A model generated the notes under the pieces. It was not told where the DNA came from, ran no database searches, and saw only the letters and a program-made list of their open reading frames with translations. A DNA stretch of 64,000 bases from Stichopus chloronotus (taxonomy: Eukaryota > Echinodermata > Holothuroidea > Aspidochirotida > Stichopodidae). Location of the stretch: positions 3,996,501 to 4,060,500 of the forward strand of contig CM037845.1 of NCBI GenBank assembly GCA_021234535.1, read 5' to 3'. This document shows, piece after piece, positions 1-11,484 of this stretch; the stretch's first letter is position 1, and each line of letters begins with the position of its first letter. Position numbers and translations under genes: made by a program.

Positions 1-540
1 GGGTCGTTGATACCGGGGAAGGGGTGTGGTTCATCATAGCAATAATAGTCGGAGAATCTGAAATACCAGTTGGAATTTTTCGTATCACAGTCCAGGACTA
101 TTTATGACTTTAGAAGACACCAAATATTGCACTAAATTGCGTCTAAGGTTACTTAGTAAGTGAAGAATTTCTAACAAAGCGGATAGAGACACTCCCTTAA
201 TTCTCTCCCAGGTCAACCACCACTCATCTTATGCCCATCTCCAACTATCAGAATATTATTGTATGACATTTTTTTTTCCCTCATTCATGTGGCTATCATT
301 TACAAAGCTTTTGGTGCATGAACTAGCTATATCTCTGTACGTGTAATCATCGACGGTTGTAGCAAACTGAAAAGTAGCAAAATGAAAACGAAGCAGCCAG
401 AAAATAACAATTACTGGAATAACTTCTCTGGAACCAGAGTTTCTCGAGAAAACAAATGTAACCCGAAACAGATGCAAAATATTTTGTTTAAATTTGTCAA
501 AATTCACATGGTCTAAGGTCACATGTTAGTTGAAAAGTTT
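1..540. other. Stretch with no recognisable gene
   Basis: AT-rich sequence at the window edge. Short open frames exist on both strands but none looks like a known domain. It could be an intron of the GPCR gene whose last exon lies at 1.2-1.5 kb; that is inference only. Confidence 0.3.
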
Positions 541-556
541 CTGCTCAAAACGTTAC

Positions 557-893
557 AGGGAAATAGGGCGTTTGCTTTACAGAATACAACAATATTTTTA
601 AAACCAATGTCTGTGGACGTAGAATGATAAATTATTCAAAATAGCGAAGGACAGTATCCTTATTTTCAAGAAATAAGTTTCTCAACAGGCAGAAATTCAA
701 TTATTTGTTACTCAACGACAATTTGTTCACCCAAACTTTTCAAAATTCAAAAGATGCACCCTCCGTTACTCATCACATGCATAACGTTGTGAGGAGATGA
801 AGCTTTTGCAAATATAAGAGTGAATGGTTTAACAATGATTGATGCTATTTTCTTTGTATATATGTGGGTATATTCTAAATGCCCTATTTCCCT
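557..893 (+). mobile_element. MITE-like element, copy 1, with terminal inverted repeats
   Basis: The left end AGGGAAATAGGGCGTTT (557-573) is matched by its reverse complement at 877-893 with one mismatch. The interior aligns along its length with the reverse complement of the element at 31554-31899. No protein-coding frame of note lies inside, so this is best read as a non-autonomous DNA transposon of about 340 bp. The target-site duplication is not clear; TTA/TTAA-like bases flank some ends. The superfamily is not assigned. Confidence 0.75.
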
Positions 894-1213
894 TTAAGAA
901 ACCAATATCGCCAGAAAATAACTGTTGAATCAATTTTTCTGGAAAGAACGATTTCTTGCGGAAAACATGACTTGAAACTATGAGACCATAAAACGGTAAA
1001 CATCCTTCCCCAAGTATGCGGGAATGTGTAGATGAAGCTCATGATAAAAAAAGAAAAGAAAAATGCATTGTTAATGACTGTTTGCATCTAGAATATTTTT
1101 CTCCCATGTGATAAAAAAAAAAAAACGAATTACATTTAAAATTTACCTAAGCTACCTGTCGATCATCTGTCCTAAAACGTTTCTTAATTATTATTCCTCA
1201 TTTATTTTATTAG

Positions 1214-1493
1214 GTCGACAACAGATCCTAGTCAAGATTTACGAGAGCGGAACAAGCAGCGATTTCGTCTTCAAATGAGGGTCACCAAAAATATGTTTTA
1301 CATATTTCTGGCTTTTCTAATTTGTCTGACTCCACATTCGATTTGTCATTTTACGAATTGTCCTCTTCAAGCTTACACCAGAGTTATTGTCTCAGTGAAC
1401 AGTTTAATTAATCCATTCATTTACGGATTTAATCATCCGCACTTTCGTCAGTTTTATTCGCAACTGTTTCATTGCAAACTATCAAGAGAATGA
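1214..1493 (+). CDS. Rhodopsin-like GPCR, terminal exon (TM6-TM7 and short C-tail)
   Basis: The exon opens after a pyrimidine-rich acceptor ending TTATTAG and the frame is open through the stop at 1491-1493. It encodes the end of intracellular loop 3 (basic, QDLRERNKQRFRLQ), then TM6 with FLICLTPHSIC, where CLTP stands for the usual CWxP, then an extracellular loop with one Cys, then TM7 with NSLINPFIYGF, a clear NPxxY variant. A short tail of about 15 residues follows. In class A receptors NPxxY and the Pro kink in TM6 serve G-protein activation. Upstream exons are not seen between 1 and 1213 and probably lie outside the window, unless this is a processed or orphan fragment. Ligand class cannot be told from this part. 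Confidence 0.7.
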
Positions 1494-1565
1494 CGCAATT
1501 AATTTTGAAGCAGACGTATCCTGGAAGAACCAAGTTAAAATTCGTCAAAGAACCAGAATATACAA

Positions 1566-2860
1566 ATGCATTGTAGTTTCGATTACTTCATTATGGGACC
1601 TTCAATGAGTGATATGTATCATACCTCAACATGCACAACTGCATATTATACAGAGATGCAACACATTAAATATGAGATATGTCCAAGCTTCCCTCCTTGC
1701 GATATCATGTTTATCAGGTTTCACAATTTGACTGCTGTTGACCCCAAATGATCTTTGACCTCCACCAATAACAATAGGGTTTTTCTAATTAATATGGTAC
1801 ACCTTGATACCAAATAAGAGATCCAAGTGTCTTGAGATATATCACGTTTACAAGGTTTTCACAATTTGACCCTCGTTGACACAAAATGACCTTTGACCTC
1901 CAACTAAATGACAGGGTCCTTCCGCACAGTGCTGTACACCTACATACCAAATATGACATCTGTCCAAGTTTCCCTTCTTGAGATATCAAGTATACAAGCT
2001 TTTCACAATTTGACCCCTGTTGACACAAAATGACCTTTGACCTCCACCAAAAACGATAGGGTCCTTCCACTCAATGCTGTACACCCTCATACCAAATATG
2101 AGATCTGTTCAAGTTCCCTTCTTGAGATACCGTGTTTACAAGGTAGGATGTCATGGACACACATATGCATGATTACAAATGGTTCATTTACAATAAGTTG
2201 TTGTAACACTACAATAACTGCTGTGTCATTTTGATGACCAACCAGAAATCTTCATTGCTAACAACCAAGGAGGGTGTTGGAGGGGGAGAGGGGTGGGTCG
2301 GGGGATTTCTTGTATTCTCAACCACCACTGTCTTGTGTAGGCTATTTTAATGGTTTGTACACTACTGTGACCTACCAACCGGCTTAAACGCAGAAACAAC
2401 CAGAATGCACAAATGCACTGTGGTTTCCTTGATCCGATTTTGAACGTTTTTTCTGAATCTGACATTGTAGCATTAGTATGTGTCACAAGCTACCTACAGT
2501 TTATATAAAATATGAGATCCATACAAGCTTCCTTTCTTGAGATCATGTCTACAAGGTATTCACAATTTGAATCGTTCTGACATCAAATGACCTTTGACAT
2601 CCATTTAAAACCAAACAGCTCTTGTGCTCAATGAGATACAACTACAGTACATACTGAATAAGACATATGTCAAAGCTTCCCCTCTTAAGATATGATGTGC
2701 ACAAGAATTCTATAATGTTTCCTTTTGACCTAACTAAAACGATCTTTAACAAAGACATCGGAATTCATGTGTGCACAATGTATTCTAAATGGGAGATCTG
2801 CCCAAGCTTCCCCTCTTGAGATATCGTGCTTACAAGGTAGGCGTCACACATACACATAGA
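1566..2860 (+). repeat. Tandem/dispersed repeat with TGACCTTTGACCT core, period about 140 bp
   Basis: Units share the order: tCACAATTTGACC, ATGACCTTTGACCTCC, GATAGGGTCCTT, tACACC, ACCAAATATGAGATC, CTTCTTGAGATA, TTTACAAGG. Core anchors start at 1749, 1887, 2031 and 2588, so the first three are spaced 138 and 144 bp; later units are more diverged. Related single units occur near 6.95-7.14 kb, 18.83-19.21 kb (inverted), 31.2 kb, 49.0 kb and 51.2 kb. The core is the reverse complement of a nuclear-receptor DR1 site (two AGGTCA half-sites one base apart). Confidence 0.8.
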
Positions 2861-2870
2861 CACAAACACT

Positions 2871-4635
2871 GCTGTATGATTGCAAAGGCTAAGATTTCAT
2901 CAAAACCAAAAATGATAATATATCGTGTGAACTCCATATAAACATGTACATCATTGTAAAAATGTGAAAAGAAGAGGCCAACAACATCTTTTAATCGACG
3001 TAATTGACTAGATCTTTATTAGATGTGAATACGTACTTGGTATTAAATGTGATTCATACAAAACACTACAGTTAAAAGTTTCACTATTTTTTTTCCTTCT
3101 GAAAAGTAACATATAAATGGTCATTGTGAACAAACATTTGTAGTCATTTGTATATATGTCCGCACAATGTATTTATATTTGGTATGAAGACTTATTTACA
3201 TAAATTATATTTACATACAAAAGTGTTGTCATAACTGAGAGCATTCACTGCCACTTTTAACAGGGATAAAGTTACTACCAAAGCACCATCTGTTTTACAG
3301 AAAAAAAAATAAGAAAAGCGCACACAATGCTGGAATAAACTTTGCTTTCCATGATATAACCAAAAGCATTGGTATATTTCAGACACTATAACACTTTATA
3401 ACACTGATATGGCATATGACCTTTGTCCATTGCTTTAGGTTTCCCCAGTGATACCACATTTGTGTATCACAGTGACCTAATAGACGTCCAAGGAAGAATT
3501 TTGGATTCATTTCACAAATAAACTCACACACAACATGTAACATCAATGCTATTGGGTTACACTAAGGTATTCACCACAAAACATGACATGACTCACAAAA
3601 GAAACTGGAAAAAATCTTGCAAAAGAAAATACATGCAGGAAAAACGACTACGGATACACAAAATACAGTCTTTTATTAAATTTATTGCAAGCCTGTGTTG
3701 CTTAAGGTGAGAGGTATGACATACATATATGATTGCACATGTTGCAACAGTGCATCTGTGTGATGAATATTGCCCTCAGCCTACTCTGTCATGCAAATTG
3801 ACTGACTGATGCAAACACCCATTAGTGTCTACAGTATAACTTGCAATAATCCAAAATCGAAAGAAACACGTAGCTACCTTCCCAAATGTACAGTGCCACA
3901 AACCAGTTCATCCCATTGATTGACAAACAGCAAATCTGAAAAATTTATTTGTTCTCAATTGATGAGAAGAAATACTACTACAAATAATGAAAGATCTGTT
4001 GTACTGACAAAGATGACATTACAATGATCAGTTACGTAGATCTATAACTGTTTTGAAAACCAATCAATATCGGAAAACAGCTTGAAACTCTTACACAAGC
4101 AATTTATGATACATTATCACTTTTTCTTCATTTGTAAGACTTCATTAAAATTTAAATGCAGATGAGCAATCAGTGGTATTGCATCCAATGTTAAATTGAT
4201 CATACTGAAATTAAAATCAACAATAGGTGTGACTTTACACCAACATGAAAGGTGCATTGTCTTTGACCTGGAAATATTGTAATAATTAAATTGAACACTA
4301 TACAATTGGCAAACTATTAAAATGGCAAGTTTTCACTGTAAACAAGTTATGTTGGAGAGGTGCCTTAGGCAGTGAGACATGAACATGTTTTTAAGACATA
4401 ACTTACTTTGGCAAAGAAGAACAAACAAATAAAATGTGATGTAAAATTATGACCCTGTTTCTGATAATACTGCATGCTCAGTAGGTTTAGTGAAGAAAAT
4501 GGATAAAAGACAATAATATATGTAATGATTTCAATTAGATATTAATGTAATCTACCATACATGACTTGGCCACCAGGTAACAATGTATAGAAAAGTGTTG
4601 AACTGAAAATGATGGCATAATTTTATGAATAGAGG
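2871..4635. other. Non-coding stretch downstream of gene A and of the GPCR exon
   Basis: AT-rich with a short A run near 3300. Open frames here are short and have no domain-like composition. No recognisable gene, RNA gene or transposon end was found. Confidence 0.3.
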
Positions 4636-4639
4636 CCAT

Positions 4640-5370
4640 CAGCTAAGAGTGTTCAGTTAGTGTTCACAGTAGTCTGTGTTGATGTTGTGGTTGTGAGTCT
4701 GTGGTAATGTTGTGGTTCAGTGTTCAATAGTGTGCAGTGGTGGTGTGTTCAGTTCATCAGCAGTCTGTGGTGATGTTGTGGTTGAGAGTGTTCATCTTAC
4801 ATCATCAACAAATTACATTAACAGCAAATGATCGTCTGAGATGGATCAATGTCATTAAATTATTTATCATACATCAAAAGTATTCAGTTCATCATCACTC
4901 TGTGGTGGTGTTTTTGTGGGTTGAGAGTGTTCAGCATATCACTAGTCTGTGGTGGTGATGAAGTGGTTGAGAGTGTTCACTTCATTAGTCTGTGGTGGTG
5001 TTTTTTGGTTGAGAGTGTTCAGTTCATCAACAGTCTGCAGTGAAGTTGTGGTTGAGTGTGTTCATCCTACATCATCAACAAATTACATTAACAACAAATG
5101 ATCGTCTCATTTATTAAATATCAAGTAACTCATTTATTACATATCAAGTGTTCAGTTCATCATCACTTAATTTATTATTAATCTGTGGTGATTTTCTATT
5201 TCAGTGTTCATTCCTTAATAGCCTGTGGTGATGTTGTTGTGGTTAAGAGTGTTCAGTTCACTATTAGTCTGTGGTAGTGACATTCAGTGTTCCCTTAACA
5301 GGTGGCGTCGTGGGTCAATGATCAATTCATCATTTGTCTGTGCTGGTGTTATAGTTAATACCTAATGGTT
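4640..5370. repeat. Irregular minisatellite (GTTCAGTTCATCA...GTCTGTGGTGATG)
   Basis: About a dozen imperfect copies of a 45-60 bp unit built from GTTCAGTTCATCA, GTCTGTGGTG(G/A)TG and GTGGTTGAGAGTGTTCA are strung together. Some copies carry an inserted segment with ATCATCAACAAATTACATTAACA (seen at about 4800 and 5070). The array lies just 3' of gene A and overlaps where its 3' untranslated region should be. Confidence 0.75.
5110..5176 (-). promoter_or_regulatory. Candidate polyadenylation signals for gene A
   Basis: Three AATAAA hexamers read on the minus strand (plus-strand TTTATT at 5110-5115, 5133-5138 and 5171-5176), 330-400 bp after the gene A stop codon. They are in the right place and orientation for 3'-end formation. 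AATAAA is common by chance in AT-rich DNA, so the assignment is tentative. Confidence 0.35.
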
Positions 5371-5505
5371 CCCTCATAGGTCTGTAGTCTTCTATTCAGC
5401 ACTGGAGTAAATGATTATTTTGAGAAGGGGTGACTGTGAAGTGAAACACAGATGCTAAGAACACTTTACATTTTGATGCGATTGAATTGAAAGACTGTTC
5501 ACCGG

Positions 5506-5759
5506 TCACAACATTCCATCTTTGCAACTGGGGGGATGGTCTTCTCCTTGGCTCTGGGTTGGTACCATCGGTTGGCTGGCAGCTAATTCACGTTTTTTGT
5601 TAGCAGCCGCAGACAAAACTTCCTGCCTCCGTCTATTTGTCGATGTGCGTTTCTTCCAATAAGAACATAAAGCCCAGGAGACCAAAATGACGATCAAGAC
5701 TAACAGCCCGACAGCTAATATTGTCACAAACACTACCGGAAAATCGCTTATCTCTGAAA
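5506..5759 (-). CDS. Gene A exon: transmembrane helix and short basic tail
   Basis: Terminal exon after a pyrimidine-rich acceptor TTTTTCAG; a second AG six bases on (exon start 5753) keeps the same frame and would shorten the product by two residues. It encodes a brief stalk, a helix of about 25 residues (VVFVTILAVGLLVLIVILVS...), then a positive patch KKR and RRR fixing the tail inside, then an Ala/Gln/Pro-rich tail ending SCKDGML and TGA at 5508-5506. No ITIM, ITAM, YxxPhi or dileucine signal was seen in the tail, so signalling would need a partner or may be absent. Confidence 0.85.
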
Positions 5760-8700
5760 CTGAAAAATCGAAATTGTGCCTTAGCAACTCATTAAATTTT
5801 TAGGCAACTTATTAAATTTTTAAGCTACATCATAGTTATATGGACCTAATCTTCATCCTGAAAGAGGACTGTAGTAATTCTAGTTTGGTTGACAATATCT
5901 GATGACATCTGAGCAGCAGAACACAGCATGAGTTACCAAACACATGTGTACATTTTATCCATTTGCACAACCAGAGAAGGGTGGTATGGATGGGGAGGGG
6001 GGGCAGGACATAAGTTCTCAGGTGGCTTAGAACCTGATATGTGGTCACCTAATGTCAACATACGGATGTCGGATAGTATAGCATCTTTGATATTTCCTGT
6101 TCATTGATTCTCAAACTACAGTCTGCTGAGGAACTTGTTTCATGGTCGACACAGGAGACAAACTACACGCTGTCTGTGCACAAGCTGAAGCCACGAATCC
6201 AGCCACCAGCTGTACTAAACCACACCAAGCCAGGTAGTTCTACAGTGCACAGAAAATCTTTGTTCATATCAAAAGTTAAGAAACTATGTGTTCAGGGCAA
6301 AACTGTAAGGCCCCTAAGATAACCTCTGGGTATCCTGACTTAATTGGACTAGGACTTAAACTGTATACCTAGCAGAAGAGTCTAATGGAGAGATAGCATG
6401 AAGATGTACTCACGATCAGCATAATTTGTACACTGTAGTCCTATGTCCTCACTGTGTGTACAAGCGGTGGTTCCCCATCCACTAAATTCACAATTGGTCC
6501 AGTTACTTTCATCTCCAACACAATCGATGATCTCCATGATGGGTCCGTAACCTTCACCGAAGAAGCTCTCGTTGTAATAATCCAAAGCTCTGACATACCC
6601 AAGCTGGCGACAGATCACATTGGCTTCCTCTATTGTGAAGTCATTATCACAGACAGTACCCCATTTATTATCGTAGTATATCTCCAACCTTGCTTCCTCT
6701 GTCAAGCCGACGTTAATGAGTCGAACGTTGTTCCATGACAGGCCTGCCGATGCGATCAAACAAAGTGAGACGTCCTTTTGAATAACTTTAGCACCATCTT
6801 TTGGGAGCATGTAATGTGTGAAGAACTCAATCGGCATCACAAATGGACAAATACAACCAGGATGCACAAATGCATTGTGGTTTCAATGATGCAAGTGTGG
6901 GCACTTTTTCTTCTGGATCAGACATTATAGCATGTATGCTACCTATTCTTCATGAGATCTGTACAACTTCATTTCTTGAGATACCGATTTGAAAGCTTTT
7001 GACATTTACACCACTTCTGAAAGCAAATGACCTTTGGACTTAACCAAAAACAATAGGGTTCTTGTACTTGATGTGTTACACCCATGTACTAAATGTCAGA
7101 TCTCTCCAAGCTTCCTGAGACTTCGTGTTTACAAGGTAAGCACTGCAAAAACACATACACTCCCTGGTGATTAAAAAGGTTATGATTATCATCAAAATGA
7201 AAAAGGAAATGAGCAAATGTCAACTCAACTGAAATTTGCTACAAATAGACTAATTCTACACACTCTGGATGGTACATGTTTCCTCAAGTTTATGTACAGT
7301 GCTATTGTGTCATTAATAACTTTGGAACAATACCAGAAGTACAGTAGTCAGTACTCAATAATGCATAGTTATGACAACACCATGAGGACTAATTAATGAA
7401 CATATTATTATAATATGTTCATTAATTAATCAATAATCAATCAATCAATAATTAAGTAAGTTTGGTGAATGATAAAATCTTTCAATAGCAACTCCACCTT
7501 ACATTGCTTGGAATGGTCTTTTGGGCTACATGTTTGTAAAGTATGCAAAGTTATAGCTCATGATGTGACACTATATGCCATCAATTATATTTAAAACTGC
7601 ACACAGTAGTGTGAAAGGGTATTAATGTGAAGTCTTGCAGTCTGCATTATTTGTAGTTATTCCTGTAATACCTATTTTCATTTATACAATATGTCAATAC
7701 TCAACAATCACAGGCATGAATTCAGCTGATATGCCTAATGTTACAAGGAAAGTCCACCAGTACACAGTTCAGGAAAACAGAAAGACTAAGGTCAAGACGA
7801 AAGTTAGATTTGATTTGATTGATCAGAAATGCATTTATGAGGTCATCCAACTCGCAAACAGAAATTAAGTTGATGATGGTGATTTTAACAGCGAGTCTGC
7901 CGAGGCAATGCTTCTGAGGTTGAGAGTCACGACGTCGACAATGACATTGACCAATCAGAATCATAAATGCCACCCATGAATTAACCAATCCCGTAATTAC
8001 TGCAAAATCTTTCCAAGTAACAGCATATACCCATCCAATTTCTAATGTTTTCATTGTCTATACTAACTGTCTAAAGGGAATAAAGGAAAGGTTAATAAGC
8101 TCTACTAAACACCAGAAACTGAACTTTGTATGAACTTTGAAGTATGGCAGCCCATAACCTTCACCATATACAACAATATATTACTAACATCTTAATATCA
8201 AAATACAGCAAATAAACTGCGTTTTGATCACTTCATTTACTTACTTGATCACTTCAGTTACTTACTTGAAGAGTTAACACAACTGAGTCCAATATCACTT
8301 GAGTGGCTACAGAACGGGGTATCCCAACCATCAAATGTACAGTTCCTCCATCCAAGACCAACCTCATCTCCGTCGCAAGACAGTTGTTTCAGAATAGGTC
8401 CCTCGCCCCAGCCAAAGTGAATGGGATCAAAAATCTGAGCGGCCCTCGGGAAGCCAAGCTGACGGCAAATCACATCGCCATTACGGGTGTCAAAATCACT
8501 GCCACAGACAGTCCCCCACTGACCATAGTAAAACACCTCTACTCTTCCCTCATATTCACTTTTGCCATCAACAAGTCGGACATCATATTCTGGGTAAGCT
8601 GTTGAAATAAGAGATGCATATCCTTGACTTTTTATTTAAGTAATATCCAAAAGAAAAGACACAGGGCAAGTTATTAAACACACTACTCCCATTAATTAGA

Positions 8701-11424
8701 TCACATACAGAGTATTCAGTAGCAAGATGCCTTACATAATTCAAAACTATTCAAAATCATTTTGTATTTTTTTTTTTTTTGTCTGTGCATTTGATTGAGA
8801 CAGCTCTGTACAGATGGGTTTGACATGAGTTGACCTAAAATCAGAGTTGACCTAGATTTTGAGGAAGTTAAGTTGATGTTACTGCACGTAGATACTTTAA
8901 ATACCAAAATCAAATCATGCAGAGCAAGTTTCCTACAAGGCCTGGAGCAAGTTTCCTACAAGTTCTGGAAAGGGACTAATCTATATGTATGATATAAATT
9001 CTCAATGGCAGAATCACAGACAGATGCATTCAGGAATCAGGATACAGATTTAAAATGAGTTTGTGAACATAATTAGGGCACAACTGAGAAACTCCAACAG
9101 CAGCAGCACCACATGTCAGTTAGACTTATGACCACCACAACTCCCACACTAGTTCACTGATGAGACCACCTAATACTTTCACTGGGTCCGCTGTGTTTCT
9201 CAACACAAGGTCCAAATTTGCAAGTGGACCGTTGGCCAACAAGGCTTCAAGTACATTTCGAATTTTAACTTGCAAAAACAGCTGTACATGGTTGCATGCA
9301 CGCGATCAAAAATGTTAGAGACGATATCACAAGGATGATTATAACAAATGGTCTACATCTTACCATGCTTCCAACTGCATAAGAGACTTAACTTATCAAT
9401 AGTACATGGTAAAGTGATTGCATTATACTTGTATGGAATCTGGGGCAGCTATTATGCAGACACTGTGCAGTTACTGATGTATAGCTACAGTATACAGTGA
9501 CCTGCCACGGATGTGGGATGGTGCTAGACTTAAATTTTCAAGCAGATTCTATGCTTAGATTGTCCTGTTAGCACTCAATCTGCTTGAGGCAGACCCAGCC
9601 TGGCTGTGGTTTAGATCGAAGAACATTAAATACAGACACACACTTTCAGAGGCTTAAGTTTATGACAAGCATTATTCCACTTAAATTGTAAAAAGGTACC
9701 ATGTCGAAAATTGGCCTACCAACCACTGGCACCTTAGAAACGAGGTCTTGCCAGCCTGTGCAGCTGGCTGTGCCACTGAATATTGTTAAGTCCTATTGTG
9801 AACTGTGAAAATGTGGCTGGGAGGTTGCTGCAGCCACCCTATCCAGTACACTCATATGATTCCACGTTCAAATTTTAAAGAATTTGATCTAATATGTCAT
9901 TTACTGTCGTGTGTCTTTGTGATAAAATGGGCCGCACAACAGTCTGATGGCTCTAAGAAAATGACAAATATATCGAGTTATTCAACGTTCAATTACGTCA
10001 CACACATCAGTCCAATGTGCTCAATATTATACTATCATATGTAACTACAGCTCCATGACTAACTCAAACTGTCCACCTTGTGCAGGTAAGTTCACTACTC
10101 TCTCTGCCTGTGACTGTTTCCAGTGCATTGGATGGTGATCAATAGAGAAACACTCTTGGACAGGTCTTCACAACTGGATACTTACAGGGAAGAATCCAGA
10201 CCTAATTGCTTCAGTTTCCTGCTTGCTTTCTAAATGATTTCTTGAAAATGGTAAGGGCAAATGGCTGTAATGTGGTTTAACATCAAGCAATATTTCATGC
10301 ACCTTCTGTAAACAGTTCTACATACAGGTACTGTATTGTCATGTTAGTACATCTTCAAGTATGAAGTGGTTAATGGTTGCTCTTATACTTTACATTAATC
10401 ATCCTTACATGCAACTATGTGTCACTTGGTGATAATGTTACATTCACATATACTTTATAGCACTAATACTACAAATTTAGCAATTTATCATCAAAATGTT
10501 CCAGACATTGCAAGTAAAATCTTAATTTTGATTTGAGCACTGACTGAATTTGGCTAGTCCAAAGGACAACCTTTTACCAAAATTAGGTTGTCCTGTAGAG
10601 AATTTTGGGCATCTCAACACACCAGGACTACCAGTAAACTTCATCACCATCACTGATGTACTGTATGCACCATTCATCTGACACGTTTTGTGCATTGTGA
10701 CCACATGGACCGTTGCTGTCGGATCTTACAATCTCTGATACACTCTTACCGTTGTTACATCGTAGTCTGAAACGTAATGTTTGCACTCACGCATCTTATT
10801 ACACCTCAGTCCAGTATCTTCACCGTGCGAGCATTCGCTGGTGTTCCACTCACGGACGTAACAGTCTGTCCATTGAAGCTCACTCTCAATACCTTCACAA
10901 TTAAAATTCCACGCGATAGGTCCAAATACGGGACCAGTGCTTGCACCGTGGCGGTAAATTTCAGCAGCTCCAAGGAAGCCAAGTTCTCGGCAAATAACGT
11001 GGCCTTCATGAAGGCTAACAATTGAATCGCAGATAGTTCCCCACTCATCTCTGTAAAATATTTCAACCCTGCCTTCATGTTCAGTCCCTCCATCTGCAAG
11101 ACGGACGTCGGTCACTTTAGCAGCTGCAGGCAAAAAGATGGATACGAGATGCGTGTGAAGATCTCACTTAATGAGAGATTTATCTTTAGCTAAAAAATGT
11201 TTCCAAGCTGGATGCAGTTTCAATATGTACAGGTTCAAGTACACTAAGAGTGTTACCATGGATACAGAGGGCACATAACTATCAGATTAAAAAGAACAAG
11301 CAAGTCTGGGTTTTTACTTTTACAACTGACAGTAAATTCAAATCACTAGTGTCTCAAGTTTGTGTCACATAAGTCACTTTCTAATTTCATGATACAGTTG
11401 TTATATTTATTTGGACTATGTCAG

Positions 11425-11484
<60 letters not shown>

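Noticed and set aside
6454..6738. Plus-strand frame opposite gene A SRCR4, and similar plus-strand frames opposite the other SRCR exons (8303-8605, 10777-11025, 12546-12824, 48531-48854, 51573-51869, 53407-53759)
   Set aside because: Antisense shadows of conserved SRCR codons; the minus strand carries the domain and the splice sites.
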